A stretch of 64,000 nt of DNA from Bhargavaea sp. CC-171006. GTDB taxonomy: Bacteria > Bacillota > Bacilli > Bacillales_A > Planococcaceae. Under the pieces are notes generated by a model. The model saw only the letters and a list, made by a program, of their open reading frames with translations. It had not been told where the DNA came from and did not search any database. A program made the translations under genes and the position numbers. The stretch lies in contig NZ_QUZH01000023.1 of the NCBI RefSeq assembly GCF_009761675.1, positions 304,700 through 368,699 of the forward strand, read 5' to 3'. How positions within the stretch are numbered: position 1 is the stretch's first letter; each line of letters starts with the position of its first letter. Shown piece after piece: positions 30,481 through 41,026 of the stretch.

Positions 30481-30936
30481 TCAATAAGCGCCCGAGCTGA
30501 CGACATCCGCCGATTCGATGAACGCCAGCCGCTTGAGCGTCTGCAGGAACGTGTTCAGTTCCATCGTCATCGCGGTCACGTCCAGGGACAGCGTCACATT
30601 GGCACGGCCCTGGATCGGGATTGTCTGGTGGATCGTCAGCACATTGCACTGCGCCTCCGCCACGGTCCGCAGCAGTTCCGCCAGTGCTCCTTCCCGGTCC
30701 TCCAGCTGAAGGAAGATCGTCAGGATCCTCTCCTGGACAACCGAATGGAACGGGAAGACCGTATCGCGGTATTTATAAAACGCACTCCTTGAAAGGCCGA
30801 CCCGCTTGACCGCATCCCAGATGGTCGACTCCTCGCCGTTCTGCAGGAGGCGCTTCGCTTCGAGCGTTTTCTGCATTGATTCCGTCAGGACGTCTTCCCT
30901 GACGAGAAAATAATTCTCATCCGAAACGTCTTTCAT
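30481..30936 (-). CDS. pheB: ACT domain-containing protein PheB
   Basis: A 151-residue protein with a short helix-turn-helix-like segment (about 25-60, EESTIWDAVKRVGLSRSAFY) and an ACT domain (about 70-145, REGALAELLRTVAEAQCNVL). It lies between obg and pheA as in B. subtilis, where pheB's role in phenylalanine metabolism is inferred only from position and domain. ATG 30936 has AGAGGA at 9 bp; the upstream frame overlaps nothing recognisable. Confidence 0.9.
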   Translation of the reverse strand: MKDVSDENYFLVREDVLTESMQKTLEAKRLLQNGEESTIWDAVKRVGLSRSAFYKYRDTVFPFHSVVQERILTIFLQLEDREGALAELLRTVAEAQCNVLTIHQTIPIQGRANVTLSLDVTAMTMELNTFLQTLKRLAFIESADVVSSGAY

Positions 30937-30998
30937 TGTTTCAGTCCTCTTTTCTTTGCCCGCCGGCTTTGCCGGCAAGCCCCCCTTACGGGCAGGTC

Positions 30999-32824
<1,826 letters not shown>

Positions 32825-32872
32825 CTCGGTCACTTCCCGTCTTCCAAAAGTTCGTGTTCATCCCGTACGTAC

Positions 32873-32878
32873 AGTATA
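32873..32878 (-). promoter_or_regulatory. Candidate -10 of the spo0B-obg-phe operon
   Basis: Minus-strand TGGTATACT (extended -10). TTGAAA lies 19 bp upstream, a long spacer. Weak by eye. Confidence 0.45.
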
Positions 32879-32941
32879 CCACTACAGGACACGCCTGTTT
32901 CAATGCAAGCGGTTAAAAATCGGAGGTCTTTTCGGGAAAAG

Positions 32942-32977
32942 AAAAAAGCGGGCCGCATGAGAATCATGCAGCCCGCC
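32942..32977 (-). terminator. Terminator of rplU-prp-rpmA
   Basis: On the minus strand, stem GCGGGCTGCATGA / TCATGCGGCCCGC followed by TTTTTTC. Confidence 0.88.
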
Positions 32978-32993
32978 GTCATCCATCTGTTGC

Positions 32994-33290
<297 letters not shown>

Positions 33291-33614
33291 CTATCGGTTA
33301 ATAGTCACTTTAATATGTTCACCATAGTCCCGCTCAATGGTCTGCAATGAAACAATCATGGACTTCAGGATCAGCTGGACAGACTCATCTTCGGGATCCG
33401 GCACCCGGACGGACAAATAGCCGCCATCGTCGCCAAGATCCACTTCCGGCTCCGTTTCCGTCAGTACGTACACTGAGTTCACGGCGCCGAACGACACGGC
33501 CGAAGCCGCGGCGCAGACAAGATCCTTTCCGTGTTCCGCGAAGTCCGCATGGCCGGTCATCTCAAATGAGATGATGCGGCCATCTGATGTTTCATCCACA
33601 ATTACCCGGATCAC
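33291..33614 (-). CDS. prp: Ribosomal-processing cysteine protease Prp
   Basis: 107-residue protease that cleaves the L27 N-terminal extension. Catalytic His and Cys are in GHADFAEHGKDLVCAAAS at about 21-38. It lies between L21 and L27, as in Bacillus (ysxB), and a substrate with the right FF/ASKKG extension is encoded next door. Confidence 0.95.
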   Translation of the reverse strand: MIRVIVDETSDGRIISFEMTGHADFAEHGKDLVCAAASAVSFGAVNSVYVLTETEPEVDLGDDGGYLSVRVPDPEDESVQLILKSMIVSLQTIERDYGEHIKVTINR

Positions 33615-33617
33615 GGC

Positions 33618-33926
33618 TTACAGGTTGATGCCGTCGATGACGACTTTCGTGTAAGGCTGACGGTGACCTTGCTTCTTGCGGTAGTTTTTACGGCGCTTGT
33701 ATTTGAAGACAACGATTTTCTTGCCGCGGCCGTGCTTGGCGATCTTACCTGTAACGGTAGCGCCTTCCACGAATGGAGCTCCGACTTTCACGTCGTCTCC
33801 GCCGACGAACAGTACTTTATCGAATGTGATCGTCTCGTCGACGTCACCTGCGAGCTTTTCGATGTAGATCTCCTGGCCCGCTTCAACTTTAACTTGCTTG
33901 CCGCCTGTTTCAATGATTGCGTACAT
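33618..33926 (-). CDS. rplU: 50S ribosomal protein L21
   Basis: 102 residues; [18 protein letters not shown] at the start and [19 protein letters not shown] near the end are standard L21. First gene of the operon, preceded by AGGAGGTG and by the structured leader. Confidence 0.98.
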   Translation of the reverse strand: MYAIIETGGKQVKVEAGQEIYIEKLAGDVDETITFDKVLFVGGDDVKVGAPFVEGATVTGKIAKHGRGKKIVVFKYKRRKNYRKKQGHRQPYTKVVIDGINL

Positions 33927-33929
33927 GCT

Positions 33930-34030
33930 TGCACCTCCTCTTAGACTAAGACTCGCCCTTCAAGGTGACCAAGTGGTGCTTAAGACCTTGTCGGCGCGGT
34001 TGTAGTAGCACGGGTGCGCTACAAACCAAC
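33930..34030 (-). promoter_or_regulatory. Ribosomal protein L21 leader
   Basis: A conserved-looking 5' UTR of about 100 nt: GTTGGTTTGTAGCGCACCCG at the 5' side and GAGTCTTAGTCTAAGAGGAG just before the start. Its layout resembles the autoregulatory L21 leader of Bacilli. Regulation by L21 binding is inferred from the family. Confidence 0.75.
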
Positions 34031-34036
34031 ATGAAA

Positions 34037-34065
34037 ATACTATCACAGACCGGACTTCCGGTCAA
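34037..34065 (-). promoter_or_regulatory. SigA promoter of rplU operon
   Basis: On the minus strand TTGACC (34065-34060), exactly 17 bp, TAGTAT (34042-34037). It overlaps the end of spoIVFB and predicts a start about 34030. Confidence 0.8.
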
Positions 34066-34666
34066 CTGCCGGCTTCGGGAAACTTCCGGCATAAACTCGC
34101 TCCAGCACCCGCTCATATTTTCTGTACCGCCAGTGAAGGATATTTTGCAGCAGCAGGAACAGTGCAAGGAACAGATAAGGCGCAGACTGCGGAAGATAAA
34201 GGATCAAAAAGACAGCCGCGGCTACCGACACGAAAATAGAAAGCAGGATGAGAGCGATTTTTTGATCCGGAAAGAAAACAAGCGCTGCCCGACCGCCATC
34301 CAGCGGCAAAAACGGCAGCAGATTCAGGCCAAGCAGGGCAAGCTGTGTCGTGATCAGCTGGTCCCGGCCGGGGATTTGGATGAATAATGAAACAGCCAGC
34401 AATAGTGTGGTCGCAGCAGGCCCGCCGGCGACGATCAGAAGCCTGTCCGTTTTGGGCAAACGAGAAAAACGGGGAATCACGATTTCCCCGCCGTATGGCA
34501 TGATGACGCATTGCCTGACGGGAGCGCCCGTCCATTTCGCGGCCAGCAGATGGCCGGCCTCATGAAACAGGAGCGAGCTGAGGACGATGGCATAGAACGA
34601 GACATTCCCGCTCGCAATGATTGCAAGCAGGAACGGGATCATGACCGGATGCATCCGGTACTTCAT
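34043..34666 (-). CDS. spoIVFB: Stage IV sporulation protein FB (M50 intramembrane protease)
   Basis: Site-2-protease-family metalloprotease that cleaves pro-SigK in the mother cell. 207 residues with about six helices. The zinc motif HEAGH is at about 36-40 (LLFHEAGHLLAAKW) and the third ligand is in NLLPFLPLDGGR at about 116-127. It follows spoIVFA with a small gap, as in Bacillus. ATG 34666 has CGGAG at 10 bp; TTG 34672 is the alternative. Confidence 0.94.
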   Translation of the reverse strand: MKYRMHPVMIPFLLAIIASGNVSFYAIVLSSLLFHEAGHLLAAKWTGAPVRQCVIMPYGGEIVIPRFSRLPKTDRLLIVAGGPAATTLLLAVSLFIQIPGRDQLITTQLALLGLNLLPFLPLDGGRAALVFFPDQKIALILLSIFVSVAAAVFLILYLPQSAPYLFLALFLLLQNILHWRYRKYERVLERVYAGSFPKPAVDRKSGL

Positions 34667-34685
34667 TTGCAAAGGGCTCCGGCTG

Positions 34686-35246
34686 TCATTCCCCCGTCCC
34701 CCTCAGTGAAGCCAGCCAGTTTTTCACACCTTCCGCATCCATCGTATCCCCGTCCCGCTCCACTCCGAGGAACATCGCCCCAGTCTCCAGCTCCGCGATC
34801 GCTTCCCCCGGGCCGACCGTCGTATACGGAAGCGTCAGGAACTTTCCGATGAAACCGTATGTCACGGTATCCCCGTCATCATACTGGACTGTCACCGTCT
34901 TCCCCGTCTGGCGCGTATGTCCGGTATAGATCACCAGCCCGTCCCCCTTCGCCGTCACCGGAATGGTCGCGCCATAAGACAGCACCACCCCTTCGCGAAA
35001 CGGCTGAAGAGTGGAAAACTCCGCCATCGCCGGAGTCGCCCCGTCCGCCGACACCGGCAATGCGGTCTCCGGCCGCCCCTGGTCCACGAACGACATCACC
35101 CACTTCTTGAGTACCGTGAGCTCCTCACCCGACCGGACCAGGTGCGTGATCTGCGTCTTCATCACCTGATGCTCCTCCAGCTTCGCCACCCCAAACAGCA
35201 CCACCGTCACAAGCAGCGCCGCCACCCACTTGTCCCTCCACCTCAT
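34686..35246 (-). CDS. spoIVFA: Stage IV sporulation protein FA (SpoIVFB inhibitor)
   Basis: A 186-residue single-pass protein: helix at about 7-24 (WVAALLVTVVLFGVAKL), then an extracytoplasmic degenerate LytM/M23 domain (about 85-180, GDGLVIYTGHTRQTGKTVTV). SpoIVFA holds SpoIVFB inactive until SpoIVB cleaves it. It is shorter than the Bacillus protein (264), mainly at the N-terminal cytoplasmic part. ATG 35246 has GGGGTG upstream; in-frame codons as far as 35336 could extend it. Array 35345-35604 lies just upstream. Confidence 0.88.
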   Translation of the reverse strand: MRWRDKWVAALLVTVVLFGVAKLEEHQVMKTQITHLVRSGEELTVLKKWVMSFVDQGRPETALPVSADGATPAMAEFSTLQPFREGVVLSYGATIPVTAKGDGLVIYTGHTRQTGKTVTVQYDDGDTVTYGFIGKFLTLPYTTVGPGEAIAELETGAMFLGVERDGDTMDAEGVKNWLASLRGTGE

Positions 35247-35344
35247 CAGCACCACACCCCTGCGAAATGTTTTCTCTATCATATGTAGGAGGGAGCGGGG
35301 TGATGATAAATTGTTGAGAGATTTGGAGAGTGTCATGGGGGCGG

Positions 35345-35604
35345 TTACTCCAAATTAGGTAGCCTTACTCCAAATGCTGGAGGCTTACTCCAAATACGGG
35401 CGCCTTACTCCAAATACGAGCGCCTTACTCCAAATACGGGCGCCTTACTCCAAATACGGGCGCCTTACTCCAAATACGGGCGCCTTACTCCAAATACGGG
35501 CGCCTTACTCCAAATACGGGCGCCTTACTCCAAATACGGGCGCCTTACTCCAAATACGAGTGCCTTACTCTAAATCCAGCGATCTTACTCCAAATCAGGA
35601 GATA
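35345..35604 (+). repeat. Tandem array of 13 near-identical 20-bp units
   Basis: Units start every 20 bp from 35345 with TTACTCCAAATACGGGCGCC. The central eight or so are identical apart from an A/G variant; the first two and last three diverge (for example TTACTCTAAATCCAGCGATC). The last unit ends two bases from the stop codon of the NERD gene on the minus strand. There are no spacers, so it is not CRISPR. Confidence 0.97.
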
Positions 35605-35605
35605 C

Positions 35606-36601
35606 TCATGATTTCTTTTTGTACATTAGGTGATTGACAAGTTGATCTAAACGATATTTCTCATTTGGTATCGTCCATTTTCTATTTCGTTTTTGATTCC
35701 CGGTATATTGGCTTGATGAAGACAATAGTCTTATTGCGCTTTGAATATTGATCAATCCCAGAAACCGTTGTGCATCGTTGCTGGTAATTTGTCCTCCAAA
35801 CAAAATTCGATATTCCTGCAGTGCCGTAAGATGGGCATCGTTCGATGAAGCATCGCAATCCTTACATATCCACTTCCCGTGACCTCGCTCCATACCAGCC
35901 CCAAAGCAGCCCGGACATCTCACTCCTGACCTAATATCGCCAACTGTAAGACTGTACCATTTTAAATATTGATCCTGTTTTCCCCGGTCAAGCAGGTTAA
36001 GCGCATCAATGACATATTGCATATCCGCCCTCTTTAATATCGCCCGATTCTCCTCCTCCAATTTCTCGACATGCCCCGGCAGCCGGTCGACGGGGAAAAT
36101 TGGCCGGCTAACGGGACCCTTGGCAACGAGTCCGTTGTAGCTTGCCAGGACAATCGCTCCGTGTACCCGGACCGGCAGATCGATGGATGCGAGAAAGCGC
36201 TCGGTCGCGGCTATTGCGCGGTTAATCTGGTCTTCGGGGTTCCTCATGCCTTCCCGCACACCGTTTATGAACCGATAAAACTGTCCGGTGGCGTCGTCGA
36301 AGTAGAGTTCTCCGGTCATGTTCTTGACTTCCAGCACCAATACAAATGCGGGATGGAGCACGAGTGTATCCACCTGCACCTGTTTTCCGCCTGACGGAAT
36401 CATCACATCCTTCAGCACCACCGGTTTTTGCTTCAACCTTGCCTCTTCCAAATAGAAGTCCGCTTTTTTCTCTCCCGCATAGCCGGCTAGCCTCATTTCC
36501 AAATCGGCCCGGATCCGCTCATACGCGGGATGCCTGTCCGAAACCCTCGATTCCAGTACAGCCAGTGCGGCAAGCCGCTCCGGAATACTCCGTTTTCCCA
36601 T
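35606..36601 (-). CDS. NERD-domain protein with zinc ribbon and C-terminal winged-helix-like region (copy 1)
   Basis: A 331-residue soluble protein. The NERD nuclease-related domain is at about 48-165, with PD-(D/E)xK-like residues in QVDTLVL and VLVLEVKN (Asp, then Glu-x-Lys). A zinc ribbon (CPGC and CKDC) is at about 238-258. The C-terminal segment ITSNDAQRFLGLINIQSAIR followed by TGNQ and RKWTIP looks like the small DNA-binding-like domain seen behind NERD in other Bacillales. ATG 36601 has GGAGGAAGG. Its stop abuts the 20-bp array. It shares this layout with the protein at 62558-63589. Function is unknown; DNA cleavage or binding is inferred. Confidence 0.85.
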   Translation of the reverse strand: MGKRSIPERLAALAVLESRVSDRHPAYERIRADLEMRLAGYAGEKKADFYLEEARLKQKPVVLKDVMIPSGGKQVQVDTLVLHPAFVLVLEVKNMTGELYFDDATGQFYRFINGVREGMRNPEDQINRAIAATERFLASIDLPVRVHGAIVLASYNGLVAKGPVSRPIFPVDRLPGHVEKLEEENRAILKRADMQYVIDALNLLDRGKQDQYLKWYSLTVGDIRSGVRCPGCFGAGMERGHGKWICKDCDASSNDAHLTALQEYRILFGGQITSNDAQRFLGLINIQSAIRLLSSSSQYTGNQKRNRKWTIPNEKYRLDQLVNHLMYKKKS

Positions 36602-36623
36602 CACCCTTCCTCCTTTCCAAAAT

Positions 36624-36667
36624 GAAAAACCCCCATCGGCACGCCTGATTAGGCATGTGATGGGGGT
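36624..36667 (-). terminator. Terminator of the mre-min operon
   Basis: On the minus strand, stem ACCCCCATCACATGCCT / AGGCGTGCCGATGGGGGT followed by TTTTTC, between minD and the NERD gene. Confidence 0.85.
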
Positions 36668-36713
36668 CACATTGTCGAATATCCTTATATCCTCCCGATT
36701 TCCCGGGAAACGA

Positions 36714-37514
36714 TTATTTCGAGAAAAGGGATTTCAATTTACCGAGGAAGCCCTTTTTCTGCTCTTCCATGGACATGAGCGGCACCGATTCGCCGAGGAT
36801 CCGGCGGGCGATGTTGCGGTATCCTGTGGCAGCACGGTTGGCCGGATTGAGGACGACCGGCTCGCCTTTATTGGATGAAGAAATGACGTTTTCGTCATCC
36901 ATGACGATGCCGAGGAGATCGATCGACAGGTGGGTCGTGATCTCGTTGACGTCGAGCGCTTCGCCGGACTCCATCAGATGGCGTTTAATCCGGTTGATGA
37001 TGAGCTTCGGCGGCTCGATGCCTTCTTCCTGCTCGAGCAATCCGATGATCCGGTCTGCGTCGCGGACCGCGGAAATTTCCGGGGTCGTCACGACGATGGC
37101 GCGGTCGGCACCGGCGACTGCGTTCTGGTAGCCCTGCTCGATCCCGGCCGGGCAGTCGATCAGGATGTAATCATATTCCCGCTTCAGTTCGGTGACGAGT
37201 TCCTTCATCTGCTCAGGCGAAACAGCCAGCTTGTCCGCTGTCTGTGCCGCCGGCAGCAGGAACAGCCGGTCCTCGAAGCGTTTGTCTTTCACGAGCGCCT
37301 GGTTAACACGGCAACGTCCTTCCACCACATCGACGAGGTCGTAGATGATCCGGTTTTCAAGGCCGAGCACGACGTCCAGGTTCCGGAGGCCGATGTCCGT
37401 GTCAATCAGGCAGACTTTCTTGCCTTGAAGGGCCAATGCAGTTCCCAGGTTGGCGGTCGTCGTCGTTTTGCCGACGCCTCCCTTCCCTGATGTCACAACG
37501 ATGGCTTCTCCCAC
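36714..37514 (-). CDS. minD: Septum site-determining ATPase MinD
   Basis: Membrane-cycling ParA-type ATPase that recruits MinC. 266 residues. Deviant Walker A SGKGGVGKTT is at about 9-18, Walker B ILIDCPAGIE at about 116-125. The C-terminal amphipathic helix KKGFLGKLKSLFSK is the membrane-targeting sequence. It follows minC by one base. Last gene of mreBCD-minCD. Confidence 0.97.
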   Translation of the reverse strand: MGEAIVVTSGKGGVGKTTTTANLGTALALQGKKVCLIDTDIGLRNLDVVLGLENRIIYDLVDVVEGRCRVNQALVKDKRFEDRLFLLPAAQTADKLAVSPEQMKELVTELKREYDYILIDCPAGIEQGYQNAVAGADRAIVVTTPEISAVRDADRIIGLLEQEEGIEPPKLIINRIKRHLMESGEALDVNEITTHLSIDLLGIVMDDENVISSSNKGEPVVLNPANRAATGYRNIARRILGESVPLMSMEEQKKGFLGKLKSLFSK

Positions 37515-37515
37515 A

Positions 37516-38196
37516 TTAGCTTCCTCCCTTGAATGTAGATAGATACGGCCTCAGGATACGGAGCTCCTGAAGTCGGTCGATGGCGATGAAGCCGCTCCGG
37601 TGGATGTAGGCACATTCCATTTCCGGACGTTCGGACAGAATTGTCAGTTCGTCCGTCATCGTCTCCACTTTATCGGCGATCATCAGATGAGTCGCTTCCA
37701 GCCAGGAAGCTGCGATGACCGCGTCCCGATTGCCTCCTGCACCGGCGTGGGCGATGCCCTTCAGCCGGCCGAGGACAAAGATGTTCCCGTTCGCGATGGC
37801 CTTCCCGTTCGGGTTGACGTCACCGATGATGACGAGGTCGCCCTCCGCCTGCACGACCTGTCCGGAGCGCACGATACCGACAAACGTTTCGGACTGGCTC
37901 TCCTTGATGAGGCGGTTGCACTCTTCCACACGGATGACGTCACTCTGCACTTTGGATACTCGGAGATGGGGAGATTTCTGTACACAGTTGATGAGCTCCT
38001 TTACTTGCTCATCGGTGCAGTACCGGTTGCCGAGGTGTAGCTGGATCTCCGTCGTCCCCTCGAGCGCCTCCTCCCGGACTTTCTGCTCAAGTTCCGACAT
38101 CAGTTCGGAATAGGAGCATTGGTCGTCAAGGCGCAACACGAGGCCCGACTTCGTTCCTTTGATCATGACAAGCTGTTTTCTAGTCACTTGCGTCAC
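37516..38196 (-). CDS. minC: Septum site-determining protein MinC
   Basis: FtsZ-assembly inhibitor, 226 residues. N-terminal domain about 1-100 (IKGTKSGLVLRLDD), C-terminal beta-helix about 105-210 with RSGQVVQAEGDLVIIGDVNP and RLKGIAHAG, which bind MinD. Start GTG 38196 with GGAG at 7 bp. Immediately before minD. Confidence 0.95.
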   Translation of the reverse strand: MTQVTRKQLVMIKGTKSGLVLRLDDQCSYSELMSELEQKVREEALEGTTEIQLHLGNRYCTDEQVKELINCVQKSPHLRVSKVQSDVIRVEECNRLIKESQSETFVGIVRSGQVVQAEGDLVIIGDVNPNGKAIANGNIFVLGRLKGIAHAGAGGNRDAVIAASWLEATHLMIADKVETMTDELTILSERPEMECAYIHRSGFIAIDRLQELRILRPYLSTFKGGS

Positions 38197-38214
38197 CCCA
38201 ATTCTCCTCCATGC

Positions 38215-38739
38215 TTACAACATTCCTTCCCTCTTCTGGATGCTCCGCCGGTTGGCAAGCGATTTGAACACCCAGCCCAACAGGACGAGGAACACCGAGT
38301 TGGCAATCATCGTCGGCACGAGTCGTGTCGTGATGAATTCTCCAAATGGCATCCCGATAAACCCGATCAGTGTGAAGAATCCGTAAAGCGCCGTCTCAAG
38401 GACCGCCACGAGAAGCAGCGTAATGAGCGTGACGACGATTATATGTTTATGGATGTGCTTCACGGCCCAGATTGCCAGCAGGCAGACGGCCGGGTACAGG
38501 AAGGCGTATAGTCCAATAATATCAATGTGAAATAAATCGTACAAGAGTCCGAAAATGATTGCGTACACGAGGGCACGCTGCCGGCTGTAGTAGACTCCGA
38601 CAAAGATCAGGAACATGATCAGAAACCTGGGGATGAGATAGCGGAGTTCCCCGCCGACCTCAATCGGCGAAAACAGGCCGAACACCGGCTCCACATAGAA
38701 TAAAACGACGGCGACAAGAGGAATGAGGAGCCGGATCAT
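38215..38739 (-). CDS. mreD: Rod shape-determining protein MreD
   Basis: A 174-residue membrane protein with about five helices, e.g. RALVYAIIFGLLYDLFHIDI (family motif GLLYDLF) and the terminal FKSLANRRSIQKREG. It couples the cytoskeleton to wall synthesis with MreC. It overlaps mreC by 4 bp. Confidence 0.94.
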   Translation of the reverse strand: MIRLLIPLVAVVLFYVEPVFGLFSPIEVGGELRYLIPRFLIMFLIFVGVYYSRQRALVYAIIFGLLYDLFHIDIIGLYAFLYPAVCLLAIWAVKHIHKHIIVVTLITLLLVAVLETALYGFFTLIGFIGMPFGEFITTRLVPTMIANSVFLVLLGWVFKSLANRRSIQKREGML

Positions 38740-39653
38740 GAGCCGTCCCCGTCTTTCCCGCCATCCGCCGTTTTATCCATTGCCTCTCCCGTGTTGCCGG
38801 CATCCGAGCCGTCGACCGCAGTCGATGTCCGCTTGGTGACGATTACATGCTCCAGCATCGCGAAGTCGGCAGCCGGCTTGATATGAGCCTGCTTCGTCAG
38901 CCCGAAGTCATCGGTCGTCACTTCCGTGATTTCCCCGATCAGGAGGCCTTTCGGGAAGATGCCACCGAGACCCGAGGAAATGACCTTTTGGCCTTCCTTG
39001 ATCTCATGCGCGGAATCGATCCTCTTGAGGATCAGCTCCCGCCGCTCGGTGTCATATCCTTCGATGAGGCCGAACGCTTCCGTCTTGCCCGTGACAAGCG
39101 CGGACACCCGGTAATCCGGATCCTGTGTCGCGAGCAGCTGGACGGTAGACGTGAACGGCGTCGTCAATATGACTTTCCCGATGAGCCCGTCGGCGGTCAT
39201 GACCGCCATGTTCTTTTTGATGCCGTGCGTCTCACCCCGGTCAATGACAATCTTCTCTTCCCATTGGTCCGGGTTCCTTGCCAGGACCGAGGCATGGATC
39301 GGCTCATAGTCCCGAAGGTCATCCTTCTTGCCGACAATGTCCTTCAGCCGCTTGTTCTCATTGCGGACATCACTGAGCTCTGCCTGTACGGCCGCATATT
39401 CGACGAGCCGCTTGCGCAGGCGCTGATTCTCCTCATAGGTGTTCAGGAGTGAATCCACATCATCGACCAGGTCCGTTATGTAGTGCGCCGGCTTCGAGAA
39501 CAGTTGCTGTCCGAAGCCGACAACATCTTTTACGATCTGTTCGGGCAAGTTCGCGTGGTCGCGGTCCCTGAGCGAGAAGAAGATCAGGGCGACCAGCACG
39601 ATGACACCGACGAGGAGGAGGATCAGCCGTTTGTTCGAGAAAAACTGCGGCAT
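38736..39653 (-). CDS. mreC: Rod shape-determining protein MreC
   Basis: 305 residues: one N-terminal helix (about 8-27), a coiled coil (about 60-115) and the beta-rich extracytoplasmic domain with VMTADGLIGKVI, YRVSALVTG and VISSGLGGIFPKGLLIGEI, all typical. The C-terminus is an acidic, Gly-rich tail (DGSDAGNTGEAMD...), probably dispensable. Between mreB and mreD. Confidence 0.95.
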   Translation of the reverse strand: MPQFFSNKRLILLLVGVIVLVALIFFSLRDRDHANLPEQIVKDVVGFGQQLFSKPAHYITDLVDDVDSLLNTYEENQRLRKRLVEYAAVQAELSDVRNENKRLKDIVGKKDDLRDYEPIHASVLARNPDQWEEKIVIDRGETHGIKKNMAVMTADGLIGKVILTTPFTSTVQLLATQDPDYRVSALVTGKTEAFGLIEGYDTERRELILKRIDSAHEIKEGQKVISSGLGGIFPKGLLIGEITEVTTDDFGLTKQAHIKPAADFAMLEHVIVTKRTSTAVDGSDAGNTGEAMDKTADGGKDGDGS

Positions 39654-39671
39654 GCTGCCTTCACTCCCGTA

Positions 39672-40688
39672 TTATCTGGCTTGCTGTTTCTTGATGACAT
39701 CGAAGTTGTCGAGCGCTTTCCCAGTGCCGATTGCGACACAGTCCAGCGGATCTTCCGCGATGGATACAGGCATATTCGTTTCTTCCGCGATGACCTTGTC
39801 GAGGTTGGCGAGAAGCGCGCCGCCGCCCGTGAGCACGATGCCGCGCTCCATGACGTCCGCGGAGAGCTCAGGCGGTGTATGCTCGAGGGTCTTCTTCACG
39901 CCGTCGATGATCGCAGTGATGGATTCCTTGAGGGCTTCCGCGATTTCTTCGGAAGAGATTTCGATCGTCTTCGGCAGGCCTGTCAGCAGGTCGCGTCCAC
40001 GGATCTCCATCTTTTCCGGCTTGTCGGTGACTTTGGCGGAGCCGATTTCAATCTTGATCTGCTCAGACGTGCGGTCGCCGATCGTCAGGTTATACGTCTT
40101 GCGGATATACGAGATAATTGCCTGGTCCATGGCGTCGCCGCCTACGCGGATGGATTCGCTCGTCACGATGCCTCCGAGCGAGATGACTGCCACTTCCGTC
40201 GTCCCGCCACCAATATCGACGACCATGCTGCCTGTTGGTTCCCATACCGGCAGATTCGCGCCGATTGCAGCCGCAAACGGCTCTTCAATGGTGAAGGCGT
40301 CTTTTGCCCCCGCCTGGCGGGATGCGTCAATCACGGCACGCTGTTCAACCGATGTGATGCCGTATGGCACACAGATCATGACGTTCGGCTTTTTCCAAGT
40401 TCCGCCGGATGCTTTCTGTGCTTCGCGCAGGTAATACTCGATCATGGCTGTTGTTGTGTCGAAGTCCGCGATGACACCATCTTTCATCGGACGAGTTGCG
40501 ATGATCGAGCCCGGTGTACGGCCGATCATGTTTTTCGCGTCATTGCCGACTGCGACAATCTCCCCGGTCTTGACGTTCTTCGCGACGACTGACGGTTCGC
40601 GGAGAACAATCCCCTTACCTTTAATGAAAACCAATGTATTTGCTGTGCCGAGGTCAATCCCGACATCTTTTGATCCGAGTCCAAACAC
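39672..40688 (-). CDS. mreB: Actin-like cytoskeletal protein MreB
   Basis: ATP-binding actin homologue organising lateral wall synthesis. 338 residues. Phosphate 1 motif [14 protein letters not shown] at about 8-21, phosphate 2 [13 protein letters not shown] at about 158-170, adenosine motif VLTGGGALL at about 288-296. GTG start 40688 with AGGGAG upstream. First gene of the mreBCD-minCD operon. Confidence 0.97.
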   Translation of the reverse strand: MFGLGSKDVGIDLGTANTLVFIKGKGIVLREPSVVAKNVKTGEIVAVGNDAKNMIGRTPGSIIATRPMKDGVIADFDTTTAMIEYYLREAQKASGGTWKKPNVMICVPYGITSVEQRAVIDASRQAGAKDAFTIEEPFAAAIGANLPVWEPTGSMVVDIGGGTTEVAVISLGGIVTSESIRVGGDAMDQAIISYIRKTYNLTIGDRTSEQIKIEIGSAKVTDKPEKMEIRGRDLLTGLPKTIEISSEEIAEALKESITAIIDGVKKTLEHTPPELSADVMERGIVLTGGGALLANLDKVIAEETNMPVSIAEDPLDCVAIGTGKALDNFDVIKKQQAR

Positions 40689-40747
40689 GCTATTAATCTC
40701 CCTTTCTGCGCGGCCGTTAGTGTTGCCGGTTTGAAATCATACACATC

Positions 40748-40777
40748 ATTATAACGGATTCCGCGAGAAAGTGACAA
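40748..40777 (-). promoter_or_regulatory. SigA promoter of mreBCD-minCD
   Basis: On the minus strand TTGTCA (40777-40772), 18-bp spacer, perfect TATAAT (40753-40748), 60 bp before mreB. Confidence 0.8.
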
Positions 40778-40850
40778 TCTTATATGAAGCTATATCGCAT
40801 AATAGACTAAAGTAAGTATATTCTTGCTTTGATCGATAGAGTGTGGGGTT

Positions 40851-40970
40851 GATTTTCACTCCAGGCCCTCGCTTACCGCGGGCCGGCGCCGAGCCCCGCG
40901 ACTGCGTCCTGCGGGTCTCGCCTGTCCGGCTTTTCCCGCAGGTGTCTCGGGCCTTCCGCTGCAATCAACG
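40851..40970 (+). repeat. GC-rich dispersed intergenic element, copy E
   Basis: GATTTTCACTCCAGGCCCTC at the left, GCTTACCGCGGGCC inside, and TTTTCCCGCAGGTGTCTCGG then GCCTTCCGCTGCAATCAACG at the right. No associated hairpin of the CAGACTGTAG type is seen here. Located between mreB and radC. Confidence 0.7.
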
Positions 40971-41026
40971 ATAGAGCATCATTTAATCATCAACACCTGC
41001 GTACAAGGCCATTTCATCTAAAAGAT

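Noticed and set aside
35345..35604. CRISPR array
   Set aside because: Units are contiguous with no variable spacers and no cas genes are nearby.
35374..35637. 87-codon frame through the 20-bp array
   Set aside because: The frame stays open only because three 20-bp units make 20 codons; no start signal, and it runs antisense into the NERD stop.
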